The notes beneath the pieces were generated by a model. That model did not search any database and was not told the DNA's origin. It saw only the letters and a program-made list of their open reading frames with translations. A stretch of DNA of 64,000 bases from Candidatus Villigracilis proximus (GTDB taxonomy: Bacteria > Chloroflexota > Anaerolineae > Anaerolineales > Villigracilaceae): assembly GCA_016715195.1 (NCBI GenBank), contig JADKBB010000009.1, forward strand, positions 1-64,000, in the 5' to 3' direction. Made by a program: the position numbers and the translations under genes. Shown piece after piece: positions 18,034-27,389 of this stretch (position 1 is its first letter; every line of letters starts with the position of its first letter).

Positions 18034-18972
18034 GGTTCGACTCCGATAAAGCGATGAATACATCTTCCAGCGCGGGCGGGATGATGCGCAGATCTGTAAC
18101 CGTTGCGCCAGCAGCCTGGATATTAATGGGCAAACGCTTCATGATCTCGTCTGATTTTCCTTCGCGAATGCGCACATGCAGTTTGTCACCGAACGCGGCA
18201 ACATCTTCCACATCAACATCTTGATGCGCAACATGGCGCAGTTGATTGATGGGCGCACCGCGCAGTTCGAGCACACGCCCGTTTAATCGCGCTCGCAAAT
18301 TGGATGGAGTATCTTCAGCAATGATCTTGCCCGCTTTCATAAATCCCACCCGATGACAGCGCGAGGCTTCATCCATATAAGGCGTGGAGATAATTACAGA
18401 TACGCCATCGCCTTCGCGGCTTGAAACTAATTTGATAACCAACTGCCAAAAATCCTGGCGAGTGACGGGTCGACGCCGGTAGTGGGTTCATCCAACAACA
18501 ACAAGCGCGGACGAGTGACAAGCGCGGAGGCAAGCCCAAGTTTTTGTTTCATGCCGCCAGAGAGCTGGCCGGCGCGGCGATCTTTGAATTTATCGAGCCC
18601 GACAAATTCAAGAATTTCCATCGAACGCGGCAGCCACTCTGAGGAGGAAAGTCCGCGGATCTCGGCGAAGAAGCGGATGTTTTCGAGGATGGTTAAATCT
18701 TCATACATGGAGAATCTTTGCGAGAGATAGCCAATGGTTGAGCGTGCGAGTTCCACTTGAGTCCGCAGGTCATAGCCGCAGATTTCGATCTCGCCTTGTG
18801 TGGGTAACAACGCCCCCACCAACAAGCGCATGGTGGTGGTTTTCCCCGCGCCATCAGACCCGACGAGTCCATAAATTTCGCCTGATTTTATGTTGAGATC
18901 AACACCATCTACGGCATGAACATTACCGAAGTATCTTTTAATTCCACTTGCTTGAACTAGAGTATTTGTCAC
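18026..18972 (-). pseudogene. ABC exporter ATPase, one frameshift
   Basis: About 315 residues when repaired. The 5' part (18972 to about 18467) has Walker A GSDGAGKTT, signature QLSGGMKQKLGLA and Walker B LLLLDEPTTGVDP; it then runs to a premature stop. The rest, starting DFWQLVIKLVS and with STPYMDEAS, continues in another frame. One missing base near 18465-18467 (GG read as G on the minus strand) restores the conserved DPVTRQDFW junction exactly. Probably a sequencing error. It is three bases downstream of the F420-type reductase gene. Confidence 0.85.
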
Positions 18973-18974
18973 GG

Positions 18975-19454
18975 TTAATTCTCACTAAATTTTGTTGGAT
19001 GAACGATCACGAACGCCTCATCTTTTGCCAAGCCTTCCAATTGCGCGCGGCTGGGATGCCGGGGCAATCCATGCGCCTTTTCCATTATTAATCCGATCAT
19101 GAATGGATGTCTTTCAAGGCGCACTTCCATAAAATCTGCAAACTTTGACGGGTCGCTAATAACTTCAGCAGTGCCTTGAAAATATTTCGCACCCACGCGC
19201 ACATCCACTTGCGGATGTGCTTGAATATTACGTACCCAATCAGACTTCAATCCACGCGCCGAACCGAGATAATAATCCGCGCCGATCATTTCATATTGAA
19301 GAGGAGTGACCCGCTTCATCCCTGACCTGCGGCCTGTAGTGGTCAAAAGGAGAATGATCCTGCCGATGAGTGGGCCAAGCCCGATGGCATAAAGAACACG
19401 ATGAATCTTTTGAATGTTCTTCATCTTTGTCCAATCGAAGGTTATGGGTTTCAT
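18975..19454 (-). CDS. deazaflavin (F420)-dependent nitroreductase-family protein
   Basis: About 159 residues of the Ddn/DUF385 split-barrel family, recognised from LLTTTGRRSGMKRVTPL and YLGSARGLKSDWVRNIQAHPQVDVRVG. These proteins use reduced F420 to reduce quinones or nitro compounds, implying F420 in the organism. GGAG lies six bases before the ATG at 19454; an ATG one codon upstream is also possible. It sits inside the exporter operon, perhaps reducing an exported compound. Confidence 0.78.
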   Translation of the reverse strand: MKPITFDWTKMKNIQKIHRVLYAIGLGPLIGRIILLLTTTGRRSGMKRVTPLQYEMIGADYYLGSARGLKSDWVRNIQAHPQVDVRVGAKYFQGTAEVISDPSKFADFMEVRLERHPFMIGLIMEKAHGLPRHPSRAQLEGLAKDEAFVIVHPTKFSEN

Positions 19455-19572
19455 CATATTCTCCATTCGCCACATATGTGGTCTCAATACGGATGGGAAG
19501 AGTGCTGCGCCTTACTCGGCCACCATTTATTCAATATACGCTTCTTACCTTTTACTTTTTACTTCTCACCAA

Positions 19573-20874
19573 TTACTTAAAAATCACATCCGCCGGCATA
19601 CCGATCTTCAACTTACCATCGGAGTTTTCGATTTTCAGTTTGATTGCATAAAAAGTGGAGCTGCGTCCTTCAGCGGTTTGGACGTTGCGCGGGGTGAATT
19701 CAGCTTGATCTGCAATGTGAACCACGGTGGCGGTGAATGTCAGACCGGGGAAGGAATCCACGCGGACTTCGGCGGTTTGGCCGAGGGAAATTTTTCCGTA
19801 GCGGTCTTCAGGGACATAGACGGTGATGGTTAAGTCTGTGAGATTGGCGAGCGTGAGTGCAACCGAACCCGGCTGGACAAATTCTCCAGGCTCCACGTTG
19901 CGAGTGAGAATCACGCCATCAATCGAAGCAAAGACATCCAGTTTGGCGATCTGTTTATCAAGCAAGTCGAGATTAGCCTGCGCTTGTGTGACAGCGGTCT
20001 GCGCTTGATCGAGGGAATTTTTGGCAGAAATTACAGCGGGAGATTGCTCGCCAGTTTGCAATGAAAGCAGACGCGTATAGGCTGCGTCATAACGTTGTTG
20101 GGCCACGATCACCTGTCCACGGGCGTATTGGACATCGTCTTCGGCTTCGGTGTTGGTCAGATCATTGAAGGAGTCCTGTGCGGCGTTGAGTTCATCGAGA
20201 GCGAGATTGTAGTAATCATAGGCAGCGTCTTGCAAGCCGCCATTTTCAGCAGCATTCTCGGCTTGCGATTTGACAGAGTCAGCGACTAAAAATGCAGCGC
20301 GGGCTTCAAGCAATCTCTTCTCAGCATCGATGTATCCGGCATTATTTAAGTCAGATACCACTTTATCGAGATTGGTGAGCGAATCAGCGAGGGCGATCTT
20401 TGCATTGTCCACTTCGAGTTGGGCGGCTGTGGTTTGTTCGGCTTGTTCAAAATACCAGGCGGGCTGATCAAATTCATCGGGCGCAGAGAGGCGTAAGTCT
20501 TTGGCACGCAAGGCTTCCTGTGCGGAGAGGGCGGCTTGCAGGGTTTGATCATATTTGGTTTGAGCGGATGCGAGGGCGGCGTTGGCAGAATCCACTTGAA
20601 CGGCGGCAACTGCCCGTTGGGCAGTCAGCAGGCTCGGGTCCAGATGAAGAAGCGAGTCATTCGTCGCCACAAGTGAACCTTCTTCAACGTCCACTGCTGA
20701 GACTTTCCCAGCGAGTTCCGGTGAGACGTTCACAATGGTGGCTTCGATGGAACCGGAGGCGGTGAGATCGCCGTTGCCGGAGTCGTTGAGTGTGCGGTAG
20801 CCTACATATGCCAGTGCGCCGATGAGGATCACAGCGAGGACGATACGAACGGGCATGGGGATTTTTGAATGCAT
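19573..20874 (-). CDS. HlyD-type membrane fusion protein
   Basis: 433 residues: one N-terminal membrane anchor (about 8-27), a split biotinyl-lipoyl domain (VSPELAGKVSAVDVEEGSLV near 50 and FASIDGVILTRNVEPGEFVQPG near 310), a long alpha-helical hairpin between them, and a C-terminal beta-barrel. It is the periplasmic or extracytoplasmic adaptor of the ABC exporter encoded on either side. GGAG is upstream of the ATG. Confidence 0.88.
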   Translation of the reverse strand: MHSKIPMPVRIVLAVILIGALAYVGYRTLNDSGNGDLTASGSIEATIVNVSPELAGKVSAVDVEEGSLVATNDSLLHLDPSLLTAQRAVAAVQVDSANAALASAQTKYDQTLQAALSAQEALRAKDLRLSAPDEFDQPAWYFEQAEQTTAAQLEVDNAKIALADSLTNLDKVVSDLNNAGYIDAEKRLLEARAAFLVADSVKSQAENAAENGGLQDAAYDYYNLALDELNAAQDSFNDLTNTEAEDDVQYARGQVIVAQQRYDAAYTRLLSLQTGEQSPAVISAKNSLDQAQTAVTQAQANLDLLDKQIAKLDVFASIDGVILTRNVEPGEFVQPGSVALTLANLTDLTITVYVPEDRYGKISLGQTAEVRVDSFPGLTFTATVVHIADQAEFTPRNVQTAEGRSSTFYAIKLKIENSDGKLKIGMPADVIFK

Positions 20875-20903
20875 GAGTAACTCCTTAAAATATTTTTGAA
20901 TGA

Positions 20904-22037
20904 TTAATCGAGCCGCTTGCGGAAGCGAAGTGAAGCGGCGCCCATGATGACAACGCCGAAGATGATCAGCGCGATCACTTCACTTTGAATGGCAGCCAGA
21001 CCAACGCCTTTGATCAGAAGGGAACGAATGATGGTCAGGTAGTAACGCAAGGGAATGGCATAGGAGACGATCTGTAAAAATTTTGGCATGGCCGCGATCG
21101 GGAAGAAGAAACCCGAAAGAAAGATCATCGGCAGGTTGAACATCATCACGGTCATCATGGCTTCCTGTTGTGTGTTTGCCAGTGTGGATGCCAATAGGCC
21201 GATGCCCAAACTCGACATGAGGAACAAGCCCGAGGTGAGGATAATTAATCCGCCGCTGCCACGAATGGGAACGCCAAACCACCAATGTCCGATCAATAGG
21301 ATTTCAAAGGTTTCGATGAAACCCAAGATCACATACGGTAATAATTTTCCGGCGATCAATTCCCATGAGCGGATGGGCGTGACGATCAACTGCTCAATCG
21401 TGCCGCGTTCACGTTCGCGCACGATCGTTGTGGCCGTGAGGATCGAAGTGATAAAGGAAAGGATCATGCCGATCACACCGGGGATATTAAAGAAGGCGCT
21501 ATCAAGATCAGGGTTGTACCAAACCTGTGTGCGGACCTCCACGGGCGCGGAAGGCGCAACGCGCCCGGCAAGCGCAGTCTGTTCGCCGAGGATTTTTGTG
21601 GAGTATGCCTGCCCGACAAGGCGCGCCGTGGAAAGAGCCGTGGCGCCAACGGTGGCATCTGATCCATCGAGCACCATTAAGACCTGGGCATTGCCATCGA
21701 TCAGGCGGCGGTCATAGTCAGGTGGAATGACCAACACCACACGTGTATCGCCTGATTCGATCAGTTTTTGATATTCGTCTGCGGATTCGACAGAATAATC
21801 AAGCACGAAATAATCGGCGGCGCGGAAGGCATCGAGCAGGGCGCGGGATTGAGGGGTTTTACTTTGATCCCATACGGTCATGGAGATGTTCTTAACATCT
21901 GTGGTGGCCGCATATCCAAGCAAAAACAATTGCATAATGGGCATGACAATGATCATCGCCAGCGTACGCGGGTCACGAAATATCTGCAGAAACTCTTTGC
22001 GGATAATGGAGAAAATACGAGAATTGAGCATGAGCAA
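20904..22037 (-). CDS. ABC-2 type exporter permease
   Basis: 377 residues of the YhhJ/YbhR kind: first helix in FRDPRTLAMIIVMPIMQLFLLGY, a large extracytoplasmic loop (about 45-170), then five helices in residues 175-370, including the FSGFFFPIAAMPKFLQ-like segment. It is the membrane channel of the operon that also encodes an HlyD protein and two ATPases. Only one permease gene is present, so it may homodimerise. Confidence 0.88.
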   Translation of the reverse strand: MLMLNSRIFSIIRKEFLQIFRDPRTLAMIIVMPIMQLFLLGYAATTDVKNISMTVWDQSKTPQSRALLDAFRAADYFVLDYSVESADEYQKLIESGDTRVVLVIPPDYDRRLIDGNAQVLMVLDGSDATVGATALSTARLVGQAYSTKILGEQTALAGRVAPSAPVEVRTQVWYNPDLDSAFFNIPGVIGMILSFITSILTATTIVRERERGTIEQLIVTPIRSWELIAGKLLPYVILGFIETFEILLIGHWWFGVPIRGSGGLIILTSGLFLMSSLGIGLLASTLANTQQEAMMTVMMFNLPMIFLSGFFFPIAAMPKFLQIVSYAIPLRYYLTIIRSLLIKGVGLAAIQSEVIALIIFGVVIMGAASLRFRKRLD

Positions 22038-22039
22038 GT

Positions 22040-22148
22040 CCTTTTAGTGATAAGGATGAAATAGGAAGGATGAAGGATGAATAAAAAAAGAAAGAAGAAG
22101 GATTTTTGAATTTTAGATTTTGATCTTAAATTCATCATTCATAATTCA
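22040..22148. repeat. A/T-rich inverted repeat between permease and TetR genes
   Basis: GGATGAAGGATGAAT words near 22070 are answered by ATTCATCATTCATCCTT near 22142-22158, so a long imperfect hairpin of repeated GGATGAAT words fills the gap between tetR and the permease gene. Confidence 0.5.
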
Positions 22149-22769
22149 TCATTCATCCTTTCCCCTTATGATTCCGTGAAAATAAATATCCATATAGGCA
22201 TCCAGCGGATCTTTTGGCATGAGTTTCCCGAGGTGGGAATTCCCCATGATCATATCGGTCAGGAAAAATGAGATTAACATCCCGAAGAAAGAGCGCAGCA
22301 ACATGACCGGATTGGTAATACGCAATTCTTTTCGGCCTTTGACCAACTTTTCAAACACAGGCAGAACCTTGGGCGCGATCTCAAGCAGCATGGAAGCACC
22401 ATGTTTGCCTTTGAATTCAACAAATTCAATGAACATCAAATTCATATAATACGGCTGCGACTTAAGCTCAGCCAGCGCGAGACGCGCCGCGCTGCGCAGA
22501 AAATCCTCCACCGTATCCCCTTGCGCAGCGAGCAGGGCAGGCAAAACCCTTTTATATGGATGCTTGTCAATGATGATGGCTTCGAAAAGTTCCTCTTTGC
22601 TTGAAAAATGATTGTAGATCCCACCCAGCGCAAGGCCGGCATGTTCCGCGATCTGCCGCATGGACGTGGCGTGATAGCCGTGTTCCATGAATAAATTCAC
22701 AGCGGCATCTTCAATGGCAAGCCGGGTGGTCTCACCTTTCGTTGGGGTGTCTTTCTCTTTTACAGGCAT
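22149..22769 (-). CDS. TetR-family repressor of the exporter operon
   Basis: 206 residues: an N-terminal HTH (about 15-60, AAVNLFMEHGYHATSMRQIAEHAGLALGG in outline) and a ligand-binding C-terminal domain. GGAGAAGAAG precedes the ATG at 22769; a TTG five codons earlier is less likely. A perfect palindrome upstream is its probable operator. By position it should control the permease-HlyD-ATPase operon downstream and perhaps the divergent MFS gene, much like CecR and ybhGFSR in E. coli. Confidence 0.88.
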   Translation of the reverse strand: MPVKEKDTPTKGETTRLAIEDAAVNLFMEHGYHATSMRQIAEHAGLALGGIYNHFSSKEELFEAIIIDKHPYKRVLPALLAAQGDTVEDFLRSAARLALAELKSQPYYMNLMFIEFVEFKGKHGASMLLEIAPKVLPVFEKLVKGRKELRITNPVMLLRSFFGMLISFFLTDMIMGNSHLGKLMPKDPLDAYMDIYFHGIIRGKDE

Positions 22770-22793
22770 GATCTTCTTCTCCAAATAAAAATG

Positions 22794-22807
22794 AACGAAC
22801 GTTCGTT
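22794..22807. promoter_or_regulatory. TetR operator palindrome
   Basis: AACGAACGTTCGTT, a 14-base perfect palindrome, lies 25 bases upstream of the tetR start and 75 bases before the divergent MFS gene. Such a site is typical of TetR autorepression. Confidence 0.65.
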
Positions 22808-22870
22808 TTTATTTTATGCAAAAGCAAAAATCTGTCAAGAGCAAAATTACGGTCTAAAATGCGCATCAGG

Positions 22871-22876
22871 TACAAT
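22871..22876 (+). promoter_or_regulatory. -10 box of the MFS gene, leaderless arrangement
   Basis: TACAAT ends six bases before the ATG at 22883 and there is no Shine-Dalgarno sequence, the same spacing as dinB. A weak -35 (TTACGG) lies 18 bases upstream. Confidence 0.4.
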
Positions 22877-22882
22877 CGATGA

Positions 22883-24160
22883 ATGCTCACAAATCTTGAA
22901 AAAGACATCCGTCAAAACTTGAAACACAATGTCACCGTCGGCCTTTGGGACGGCGGTCTCTTTGGCGTGGCTCTCGGCTTCGCCTCCTTCGGCACCATCC
23001 TCCCCCTCTTCGTTGCATCCATGACCACCTCCGCATTATTGATCGGCCTTGTGCCCGCCATACATTCGGTCGGCTGGCAATTGCCGCAATTGTTCACTGC
23101 GAGCTTTGTCTCACGTCTGCGCAAATACAAACCAAACGTTTTACTAATGACCATCCACGAGCGGATTCCGTTTTTAGGATTCGCCATCGTGGCGCTCCTG
23201 CTGCCCACCATCGGCCTGCAAGCCGGGCTGATCGCCACGTTTATTCTGCTCATCTGGCAGGGACTCGGCGGCGGATTCACCGCCAACTCGTGGACTTCCA
23301 TGATCTCGAAGATCATTCCGCCCGAAACACGCGGCACATTTTTTGGATTACAAGCCGGCCTCGCGAATCTCTTCATCAGCGGATCAGCCGTCGCTGCCGG
23401 CTATCTTTTGGATTATCTCGATTCACCCCTCGACTTTGCAGCCTGCTTCTTCATCGCAAGCATTTTCTTCACCCTGTCATGGTTCGCACTTGCGCTAACG
23501 CGTGAACCCGAAGATACCGAAAAGATCATCCCCGAAGAAAAGACTCACTTCTGGGACGACTCCAAAAAAATATTGGGCAGAGATAAAAACTTCAACTGGT
23601 TCCTGGTTGCGCGCTTCCTCTCGCAATTCGCCACCATGGGATTTTCCTTCTACATCATCTACGCCCTGCGCCGCTTCAATATGGATGCCATCACCGCCGG
23701 TTTCCTCACCGCCACTTTAACCATCTCCCAAACCGTAGCCAACATCGGCATGGGCTGGATCGGCGACCGTGTTGGTCATCGCGCCATGCTCATCCTTGGC
23801 GCAGTTGCCGCCCTGCTCAGTTCCATTCTGGCATGGAACGCGGCCTCCATCACGTGGTTCTATCCCATTTTCCTGCTGGCCGGTCTCGCCAACGTTTCCA
23901 TCTGGACCATCGGCATCACAATGACCGTCGACTTTGGAACCGAGTCAGAACGTCCGCTTTATATCGGGCTCTCACAAACTCTCACCGCCCCCGCCACCAT
24001 CATCGCCCCCCTCATCGGCGGCTGGATCGTAGATAAAGCAGGCTTTATTCCGACATTCACAATTTCAATCGTCCTTTCCCTAGCCATGATCGGCATTCTT
24101 ATCTTTTTAGTCAAAGACCCAAGAACACACAGATCAATGACCGCAGACCATAGACCATAG
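22883..24160 (+). CDS. MFS transporter
   Basis: 425 residues with about twelve membrane helices and the loop signatures of the major facilitator superfamily (GWIGDRVGHRAM between helices 8 and 9). It begins divergently from the TetR gene across the operator, so it may share that control. The substrate is not recognisable. A central cytoplasmic loop carries charged residues (EPEDTEKIIPEEK). Confidence 0.8.
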   Translation: MLTNLEKDIRQNLKHNVTVGLWDGGLFGVALGFASFGTILPLFVASMTTSALLIGLVPAIHSVGWQLPQLFTASFVSRLRKYKPNVLLMTIHERIPFLGFAIVALLLPTIGLQAGLIATFILLIWQGLGGGFTANSWTSMISKIIPPETRGTFFGLQAGLANLFISGSAVAAGYLLDYLDSPLDFAACFFIASIFFTLSWFALALTREPEDTEKIIPEEKTHFWDDSKKILGRDKNFNWFLVARFLSQFATMGFSFYIIYALRRFNMDAITAGFLTATLTISQTVANIGMGWIGDRVGHRAMLILGAVAALLSSILAWNAASITWFYPIFLLAGLANVSIWTIGITMTVDFGTESERPLYIGLSQTLTAPATIIAPLIGGWIVDKAGFIPTFTISIVLSLAMIGILIFLVKDPRTHRSMTADHRP

Positions 24161-24192
24161 ACCGTACGGTCCACCGTCCATTGTCTACGGTC
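24146..24192. repeat. GACC-word palindrome, copy 1
   Basis: Right at the end of the MFS gene, GACCATAGACCATAGACCG is followed by its approximate inverse (GGTCCACCGTCCATTGTCTA...). It is the first of four related elements between 24.1 and 29.9 kb. Confidence 0.6.
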
Positions 24193-24207
24193 CCAAAAGG
24201 AGCCCCC

Positions 24208-25398
24208 ATGTCACTCATTCAAGAAAAAGTAAATCAAGCCATTGAAATTCTCAAAGAACAAAATATGGATATGTGGCTGACCTTCGTGCGCGAAACATCC
24301 GGCGTACGCGACCCTGTCCTCGATTTTCTGATCGGCCCAAACGAACTCACCTGGCCTTCCGCGCTCATCTTTACCCGCACAGGTCAGAAGATCGCCATCA
24401 TCGGCAACCTTGAAAAAGAATCACTCGAAAGATTAAATGTCTTCGACGAAATTATTGGATACGACACCGCCGTCAGCGCCCTGCTCAAAGAGACGATCAC
24501 CCGCATCAACCCTGACCGGATAGCTGTTAACACTTCCAGAAACAATGTCCACGCGGACGGTTTGACTCATGCCATGTACGAATTCCTCAGAGAATATCTG
24601 GCGGGCACACCCTACGCCGAAAGACTGGTCAGCGCCGAACCGGTCATCTCTGCCATGCGCGGACGAAAGACTCCTGCCGAGCAGGCGCGTGTACTCAAAG
24701 CCGTTCAGATCACCGATGAAATTTTCAAGAAGACATTTGACTACATCAAAGTCGGTATGACCGAACTCGAAGTCGGCGCGTATATGCACAACCTCGCCCG
24801 CGAATACAACGTCGAACTTGCCTGGCCTGCCGAGAATTGTCCCGCCGTCAACAGCGGACCAGACTCCCCCGTTGGGCATAACGGCCCGACAAACACAAAG
24901 ATCGAACGCGGACATATTGTCCACTTTGATTTTGGTGTGAAGTATGAAGACTATTGCTCAGATATTCAACGGGTGTGCTATGTCTTGCGTGAAGATGAAA
25001 CCGAAGCGCCGCTCCCCGTCCAGCGCGGATTTATCACCATTCGCACGGCCATCGAAAAATCACGCTTTGCAATGAAAGCGGGTATAGCAGGGAAAGAAAT
25101 CGATATCATCTCACGCGAGATCGTCACCGACTCTGGCTACCCTGAATTCAAATACGCCCTCGGTCACCAACTGGGGCGTGTCGCCCACGACGGCGGCGCA
25201 CTGCTGGGTCCGCTCTGGGAAAAATACGGCGACTCGCCCAACCAAAAATTGGAAGTCGGTCAGATCTTCACCATCGAGCCCGGCCTCGCCGTGGATGGCT
25301 TTGGTTATGTTGGGTTGGAAGAAGATGTCGTAATGACCACCAACGGCGCAGAATATTTAGGCGAACCACAACGCGAGATCATTTTGCTGAAAGGATAA
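24208..25398 (+). CDS. M24-family Xaa-Pro peptidase
   Basis: 396 residues with a creatinase-like N-domain (about 1-155) and a pita-bread C-domain. Metal ligands are visible in HFDFGVKYEDYCSDIQR (two Asp), GHQLGRVAHDGG (His), FTIEPGLAV and GLEEDV (two Glu). It releases N-terminal residues before proline. AAAAGGAG lies seven bases before the ATG at 24208, so the longer frame from 24181 is rejected. Confidence 0.88.
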   Translation: MSLIQEKVNQAIEILKEQNMDMWLTFVRETSGVRDPVLDFLIGPNELTWPSALIFTRTGQKIAIIGNLEKESLERLNVFDEIIGYDTAVSALLKETITRINPDRIAVNTSRNNVHADGLTHAMYEFLREYLAGTPYAERLVSAEPVISAMRGRKTPAEQARVLKAVQITDEIFKKTFDYIKVGMTELEVGAYMHNLAREYNVELAWPAENCPAVNSGPDSPVGHNGPTNTKIERGHIVHFDFGVKYEDYCSDIQRVCYVLREDETEAPLPVQRGFITIRTAIEKSRFAMKAGIAGKEIDIISREIVTDSGYPEFKYALGHQLGRVAHDGGALLGPLWEKYGDSPNQKLEVGQIFTIEPGLAVDGFGYVGLEEDVVMTTNGAEYLGEPQREIILLKG

Positions 25399-25402
25399 GC
25401 AG

Positions 25403-25448
25403 ATGATGGACAATGAACCATACAGTCTACGGTCTGTCGTCCACGATC
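25403..25448. repeat. GACC-word palindrome, copy 2
   Basis: GATGATGGACAATGAACCAT followed by its approximate inverse (GTCTACGGTCTGTCGTCCAC) fills the gap after the M24 peptidase gene, the same design as copy 1. Confidence 0.55.
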
Positions 25449-25461
25449 TTTATAATTCCCC

Positions 25462-25490
25462 TTGACAAATAAATAAACTAAATATAAAAT
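25462..25490 (+). promoter_or_regulatory. sigma-70 promoter of the Rrf2 gene
   Basis: TTGACA (25462-25467), a 17-base spacer and TAAAAT (25485-25490), with the ATG only ten bases later at 25501 and no ribosome site. The transcript is probably leaderless or nearly so. Confidence 0.65.
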
Positions 25491-25500
25491 ATATAAAGTT

Positions 25501-25929
25501 ATGAGCTATTCACTGTCGTTTTCGCAAGCCATTTTTACAGTTCTCTTTGTAGGTGACAAAGTCAGCCAGGGATTCTATGACTTTGTTCCAACAAAAGAGT
25601 TATCTGCCTCGTTAAATATCCCCAACCCAACGGCAGTGAAAATTCTTGGAAATCTCGCCAGCGCAGGAATCATTGAGACCCGCGAAGGATCGCGAGGCGG
25701 AGTACGCCTGGCGAAACCGCCGCAAAACATCACCCTGTTGGATGTGTTCATTGCCATTGAAACAGGCAAACCTATGTTTCGTCAGGATCATAAGTTGCGA
25801 GTAACAGGCGTGAAGCCCACCCGTGCGGAAAAATCTGTATCCACGATCCTCGCCGATGCAGAGGCAGCCATGAAGTCCCATTTGGAAAAGACCACAATTG
25901 CAGATTTAATGGCAACCCTCAACAAGTAA
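25501..25929 (+). CDS. Rrf2-family regulator without Fe-S cysteines
   Basis: 142 residues: Rrf2 winged helix with KELSASLNIPNPTAVKILGNLASAGII and the wing GSRGGVRLAKP. No cysteines are present, so it does not carry the Fe-S cluster of IscR or NsrR and resembles YwnA/CymR types. A palindrome lies between it and three small membrane-protein genes on the same strand, its likely targets. Confidence 0.85.
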   Translation: MSYSLSFSQAIFTVLFVGDKVSQGFYDFVPTKELSASLNIPNPTAVKILGNLASAGIIETREGSRGGVRLAKPPQNITLLDVFIAIETGKPMFRQDHKLRVTGVKPTRAEKSVSTILADAEAAMKSHLEKTTIADLMATLNK

Positions 25930-25950
25930 TATTTTTTTACGAATAACTAT

Positions 25951-25965
25951 ACATACTAAGTATGT
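25951..25965. promoter_or_regulatory. palindromic operator candidate downstream of Rrf2
   Basis: ACATACTAAGTATGT has seven-base perfect arms around one base. It lies 22 bases after the Rrf2 stop and 36 bases before the next gene, a natural place for an Rrf2 operator. Confidence 0.5.
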
Positions 25966-26000
25966 AGTTTAAAAATAAACTTAAACAAGGAGAGATAAAA

Positions 26001-26321
26001 ATGGAAACAAAAGAACAATCAAATATAAAATGGTATCACTATGTAGCAAATTTTTTTGCCGGGATGACTCTTGCCAATGTCGTACCACATTATGTCAATG
26101 GCATTTCCGGCAACCCATTCCCTTCACCTTTTGGCAATCCACCAGGTTTGGGTAATTCATCGCCATTAAGTAATGTACTGTGGGGATCGCTTAATATTAT
26201 CATCGGATATTTGCTCTTTAGGTTCAGCAAGGTATCAGAAAAAAGAACTATTTCATTGATCATTTTATTCGCCGGCATTGTTTGCCAGGGGGTCATATTA
26301 AGTATTGCGTTTTCACGTTAA
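26001..26321 (+). CDS. small membrane protein of unknown function
   Basis: 106 residues with a hydrophobic segment at about 11-28, a Pro/Gly/Ser/Asn-rich stretch (about 35-55, GNPFPSPFGNPPGLGNSSP), and two helices near 56-72 and 82-102. I do not recognise the family. AAGGAGAG precedes the ATG. It follows the Rrf2 gene and the palindrome, so it is probably regulated by that protein together with the next gene. Confidence 0.7.
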   Translation: METKEQSNIKWYHYVANFFAGMTLANVVPHYVNGISGNPFPSPFGNPPGLGNSSPLSNVLWGSLNIIIGYLLFRFSKVSEKRTISLIILFAGIVCQGVILSIAFSR

Positions 26322-26371
26322 TAAAATTGTTTCAACTGTAACTTTAAAAAATCAAAACAAGGAGATCGATC

Positions 26372-26758
26372 ATGAAATTGAAAGTGCTGTTACGCGTCAT
26401 TGGGGTTGTGCAATTGGTGTTGGGACTGATGTATCTGTTCATCCCAATGAAGTTTCTGGCGATGATGGGACATTCCGTGCCTGAACCAGATATCGCCTAC
26501 CCGCTTGGAATGCTAGCTGCCCGCTTTTTGGCATATGGCGTCGGCATGTTGTTCATCGCCCGTGAGCCGGAGAAACAATTATTCTGGATCAATAACATGA
26601 TCCTGATTCAAGTTCTGGATCTGGCAGTGGGGATTTTCTACACCGCAACCGGCATCGCGGGACTGAGTCACTCAGGGTTTCCCATGTTCAATGCCACCTT
26701 GTTCATAATCTTGTTGACGTTATGGCGTCCCAAAGCGGCAGCAGGAACAAACGGATAA
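26372..26758 (+). CDS. small four-helix membrane protein
   Basis: 128 residues with about four hydrophobic helices (6-24, 44-66, 72-95, 100-120) and short loops. The family is not recognised. AAGGAG precedes the ATG. It lies 50 bases after another small membrane protein and is closed by a strong terminator, so these two probably form one unit with the Rrf2 regulator. Confidence 0.7.
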   Translation: MKLKVLLRVIGVVQLVLGLMYLFIPMKFLAMMGHSVPEPDIAYPLGMLAARFLAYGVGMLFIAREPEKQLFWINNMILIQVLDLAVGIFYTATGIAGLSHSGFPMFNATLFIILLTLWRPKAAAGTNG

Positions 26759-26767
26759 ACAGCGAGA

Positions 26768-26804
26768 AAAGTGTGTGGGGAATATTCTCCACACACTTTT
26801 TTAC
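26768..26804 (+). terminator. intrinsic terminator
   Basis: Eleven-base arms AAAGTGTGTGG / CCACACACTTT around GAATATTC, followed by T5. It separates the two small membrane proteins from the next gene. Confidence 0.8.
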
Positions 26805-26819
26805 TTTGGAAAACATGAC

Positions 26820-27389
26820 ATGAAATCATTAACCGCTTTGAGTACACGCATACAAGGAATTGCAAGCATCAGATCGTTTCTTTTTATGACACTGATTATG
26901 TTTGGACTTGGATACGCAATGCTCTCTTCGGCGAGTCCATCGGAGGAATTGATGGCGCTGGCTGACGGACTCAACGTACCCGATACGCAATTTTGGAGAT
27001 CTGCGGATGCGCTATACAGCCAATTGGCAGATTATGGCGAGTACGGCATCCATCTCTATTTAACGCGCGTATCGCCTGTTGATCTTTTTATTCCAATTGC
27101 ACAGGCATTGTTCCTGTCGATACCCATCACGCTTGTCTTTCAACGCGCATTCGATACAAATAGCGTCTGGCAATTGCTGAATACCATTCCCTTTGCCGCA
27201 ATGGTCGGCGACTATCTTGAAAATGCCAGTATTGCAACGATCATGCTGGTTTATCCAGACCGGCTGGATGCGCTGGCTTCAGTCTCAGCGCTATTCACAG
27301 CTGTCAAATTTATTGCCTCTTTTGCCAGTATTGGTTTGATCGTCGCAGGCTTCATCGTTTGGCTTATAAAAAAGAGCGCCTCAAAATGA
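26820..27389 (+). CDS. multi-pass membrane protein of unknown function
   Basis: 189 residues: helix at about 18-36, an extracytoplasmic segment (40-95), and helices at about 98-116, 128-145 and 160-183. The start at 26820 is after the terminator hairpin; the frame extends back to a GTG at 26775, but that lies inside the hairpin. Not recognised. Its stop overlaps the methyltransferase ATG (ATGA), so the two are translated together. Confidence 0.65.
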   Translation: MKSLTALSTRIQGIASIRSFLFMTLIMFGLGYAMLSSASPSEELMALADGLNVPDTQFWRSADALYSQLADYGEYGIHLYLTRVSPVDLFIPIAQALFLSIPITLVFQRAFDTNSVWQLLNTIPFAAMVGDYLENASIATIMLVYPDRLDALASVSALFTAVKFIASFASIGLIVAGFIVWLIKKSASK

